The translations under genes were made by a program, and so were the position numbers. Under the pieces are notes generated by a model. That model saw only the letters and a program-made list of their open reading frames with translations, was not told where the DNA came from and made no database searches. Positions 63,955 through 64,000 of a stretch of 64,000 bases of DNA are shown here, one piece after another (positions within the stretch are counted from its first letter, which is position 1; every line of letters starts with the position of its first letter). The stretch spans positions 3,130,340 through 3,194,339 of the forward strand of contig CM057165.1 in assembly GCA_029962745.1 (NCBI GenBank), given 5' to 3'. The DNA comes from Echinometra lucunter. Lineage: Eukaryota > Echinodermata > Echinoidea > Camarodonta > Echinometridae.

Positions 63955-64000
63955 CCCATTCGTGACAGGAATTATTTAAAGCCTTATTTGATCAGCTTTT
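63955..64000 (-). mobile_element. piggyBac-like MITE (family A), copy 5, cut by window end
   Basis: After a TTAA at 63951-63954 the sequence reads CCCATTCGTGACAGGAATTA and continues as the reverse complement of the right part of the other copies. The remainder lies outside the window. Confidence 0.85.

Larger units (their letters stand above)
62058..64000 (+). other. Intron 8, 5' part (continues beyond window)
   Basis: Begins GTAATTATAA. It contains a CT-rich tract with a TATC microsatellite, the short repeat at about 62680-62760, a three-unit tandem repeat and the start of MITE family A copy 5. No further Ig exon was found before 64000. Confidence 0.75.

Noticed and set aside
1..64000. Autonomous transposon or retroelement coding genes
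   Set aside because: No frame shows transposase, reverse transcriptase or integrase motifs. All mobile elements seen are short and non-autonomous.

Overview
This is AT-rich, intron-dominated animal DNA. It is full of microsatellites, small fold-back (MITE-like) elements, tRNA-derived SINE-like pieces and local tandem duplications. The repeat style suggests a marine invertebrate deuterostome, with a sea urchin as my best guess: many TACATGTA motifs, short hairpin elements with GGGCCCCGTTTCATAAA-type ends, and the GTCTCGCCTGC element family. That is pattern recognition, not a database result. There is no bacterial or viral gene organisation, and I see no transposase or reverse transcriptase coding.

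One protein-coding gene can be supported. It lies on the + strand from about 16744 and runs off the right edge. Eight exons join in frame with GT/AG borders and compatible phases. They give a start codon at 17090 with a good initiation context, a signal peptide, four complete immunoglobulin (Ig) domains and the first half of a fifth: 474 codons plus 2 nt. The visible part is the N-terminal ectodomain of a cell-surface multi-Ig receptor or adhesion protein. Domain order and local motifs fit PTK7/Off-track best in my reading (C-x-PP after the first Ig4 Cys; PKPTxxWY in Ig5). DCC/neogenin/protogenin-, Robo- and Sidekick-type proteins stay open, because the membrane and cytoplasmic parts lie outside the window.

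Layout. 1-16743: no supported gene; microsatellites, fold-back elements and a ~180-bp tandem duplication. 16744-17168: probable 5'UTR with four short uORFs, plus the signal-peptide exon. 17615-17905: Ig1. 17906-36084: an 18.2-kb intron with three copies of a TTAA-flanked piggyBac-like MITE, a CACTA-ended hairpin element, a triplicated exon-like segment and several other hairpin elements. 36085-36814: Ig2 in two exons, preceded by a decayed duplicate of its first exon. 36815-39848: intron with a ~175-bp tandem repeat. 39849-40136: Ig3. 40513-40674 and 58038-58160: Ig4, split by a 17.4-kb intron that holds a 1.77-kb TIR-bounded element with a 161-bp tandem array. 61904-62057: first half of Ig5, again preceded by a decayed partial duplicate. 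62058-64000: the following intron, unfinished.

The most notable observations are two decayed exon duplicates 175-183 bp upstream of their intact copies, the 161-bp array with its four-unit higher-order structure and repeated AGGTCA half-sites, the triplicated 30/31-nt exon-like segment in the first large intron, and a minus-strand reading frame kept open in four copies of the piggyBac-like MITE.
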